DNA of 5,303 nucleotides, from positions 1 through 5,303 of the forward strand of contig JAQUOC010000089.1 in assembly GCA_028717305.1 (NCBI GenBank), written 5' to 3'. Position 1 is the first letter of the stretch. Each line of letters begins with the position of its first letter. Shown here piece after piece: positions 4,845 through 5,303 of this stretch. The position numbers and the translations under genes are program-made. Source of the DNA: Dehalococcoidales bacterium. Lineage in GTDB: Bacteria > Chloroflexota > Dehalococcoidia > Dehalococcoidales > UBA5760. The notes under the pieces were generated by a model. It was not told the origin of the DNA and did no database searches. It saw nothing but the letters and a program-made list of their open reading frames with translations.

Positions 4845-5303
4845 CTGCCTTGGCTCCTTTCACCCTATCCGGTTTTTGCTTTAACAGCCAATACTCCAAG
4901 CTGTCGGCTAAAGCTAACCAGCTAGCCTCAATAATGTTGGCCGAGCTGCCCACAGTCCGCCACTCATGGACTCCATCGCTAGACTCGATGAGCACCCGAA
5001 CCTGAGACTCGGTACCAACGCTTTCTTCGAGGATACGGACTTTATAGTCCACCAATCTGACGGCAGCTAAGCTTGGGTAGAACTGAAGCAACGCCTTACG
5101 CAGGGCATGATCCAAGGCATTAACCGGACCGTTACCTTCAGCCGCGGTATGAATTATCTCCCCACCCACCTTCACCTTCACCGTCGCCTCGGAGAGCATA
5201 TCCTCAAGCTCGGCGATGGTCGGCAGCCGCCGTCTTCTCTCCACCACCACGATGAAATCAACCAGCTCGAAGGAGGGGCGGTAGTCCGGCTTAGCCCGGT
5301 GGA
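4834..5303 (-). CDS. cimA: Citramalate synthase, C-terminal part (N-terminus outside window)
   Basis: Citramalate synthase condenses pyruvate with acetyl-CoA to (R)-citramalate, the first step of threonine-independent isoleucine synthesis. Only the last 155 or so residues are in the window; the frame runs off the right edge, since codons upstream of the GTG at 5250 continue without a break as a PSFELVDFIVVVERRRR-type segment. This part is the LeuA-type regulatory dimerisation domain, where isoleucine usually binds. GNGPVNALDHALRKAL follows the early beta strands, and WRTVGSSANIIEASWLALAD near the C-terminus is the typical citramalate-synthase signature. An isopropylmalate synthase is the main alternative, but the spacing and the NIIEASW motif favour CimA. 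The catalytic TIM barrel cannot be seen. The stop TGA (4836-4834) overlaps the start of the small membrane gene. Base composition is more GC-rich than in trkHA. Confidence 0.88.
   Translation of the reverse strand, partial: HRAKPDYRPSFELVDFIVVVERRRRLPTIAELEDMLSEATVKVKVGGEIIHTAAEGNGPVNALDHALRKALLQFYPSLAAVRLVDYKVRILEESVGTESQVRVLIESSDGVHEWRTVGSSANIIEASWLALADSLEYWLLKQKPDRVKGAKADGD

Overview
The window looks like ordinary chromosomal DNA from an anaerobic bacterium. The pointers are a stand-alone PAS domain of the type attached to DUF438 proteins, a ferredoxin-type protein with a Cys-rich C-terminal part, a remnant of the C_GCAxxG_C_C redox family, and citramalate synthase (threonine-independent isoleucine synthesis). 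Dehalococcoidia/Chloroflexota would fit and an anaerobic Firmicute is possible; this is an impression from protein style, not a proven placement.

Layout, plus strand: bases 1-89 may be the tail of an unrecognised gene. A complete tRNA-Gly(CCC) with encoded CCA lies at 305-379. After a 272-base spacer holding a good sigma70-type promoter and a foldable leader comes a tight two-gene potassium uptake operon, trkH (652-2103) and trkA (2105-2773), followed by a perfect 10-bp hairpin.

Layout, minus strand (read right to left and converging on trkHA): the C-terminal part of citramalate synthase (cimA, running off the right edge), a 60-residue single-pass membrane protein overlapping the cimA stop, a 5'-truncated C_GCAxxG_C_C gene that looks like a relic, then, behind a possible own promoter, a ferredoxin-type protein (3406-4131) and a small PAS protein (2975-3361) that probably form one transcript.

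TrkH is the K+ channel-like membrane subunit and TrkA its cytoplasmic nucleotide-binding gate. The ferredoxin/PAS pair reads as a redox-sensing or electron-transfer module of unknown target. I do not see a clear-cut new defence or mobile system: there are no transposases, CRISPR arrays or integrases. The best leads are the structured trkH leader, the ferredoxin/PAS pair with one cluster ligand missing, the atypical nucleotide-binding loop of TrkA, and the small protein coupled to cimA.
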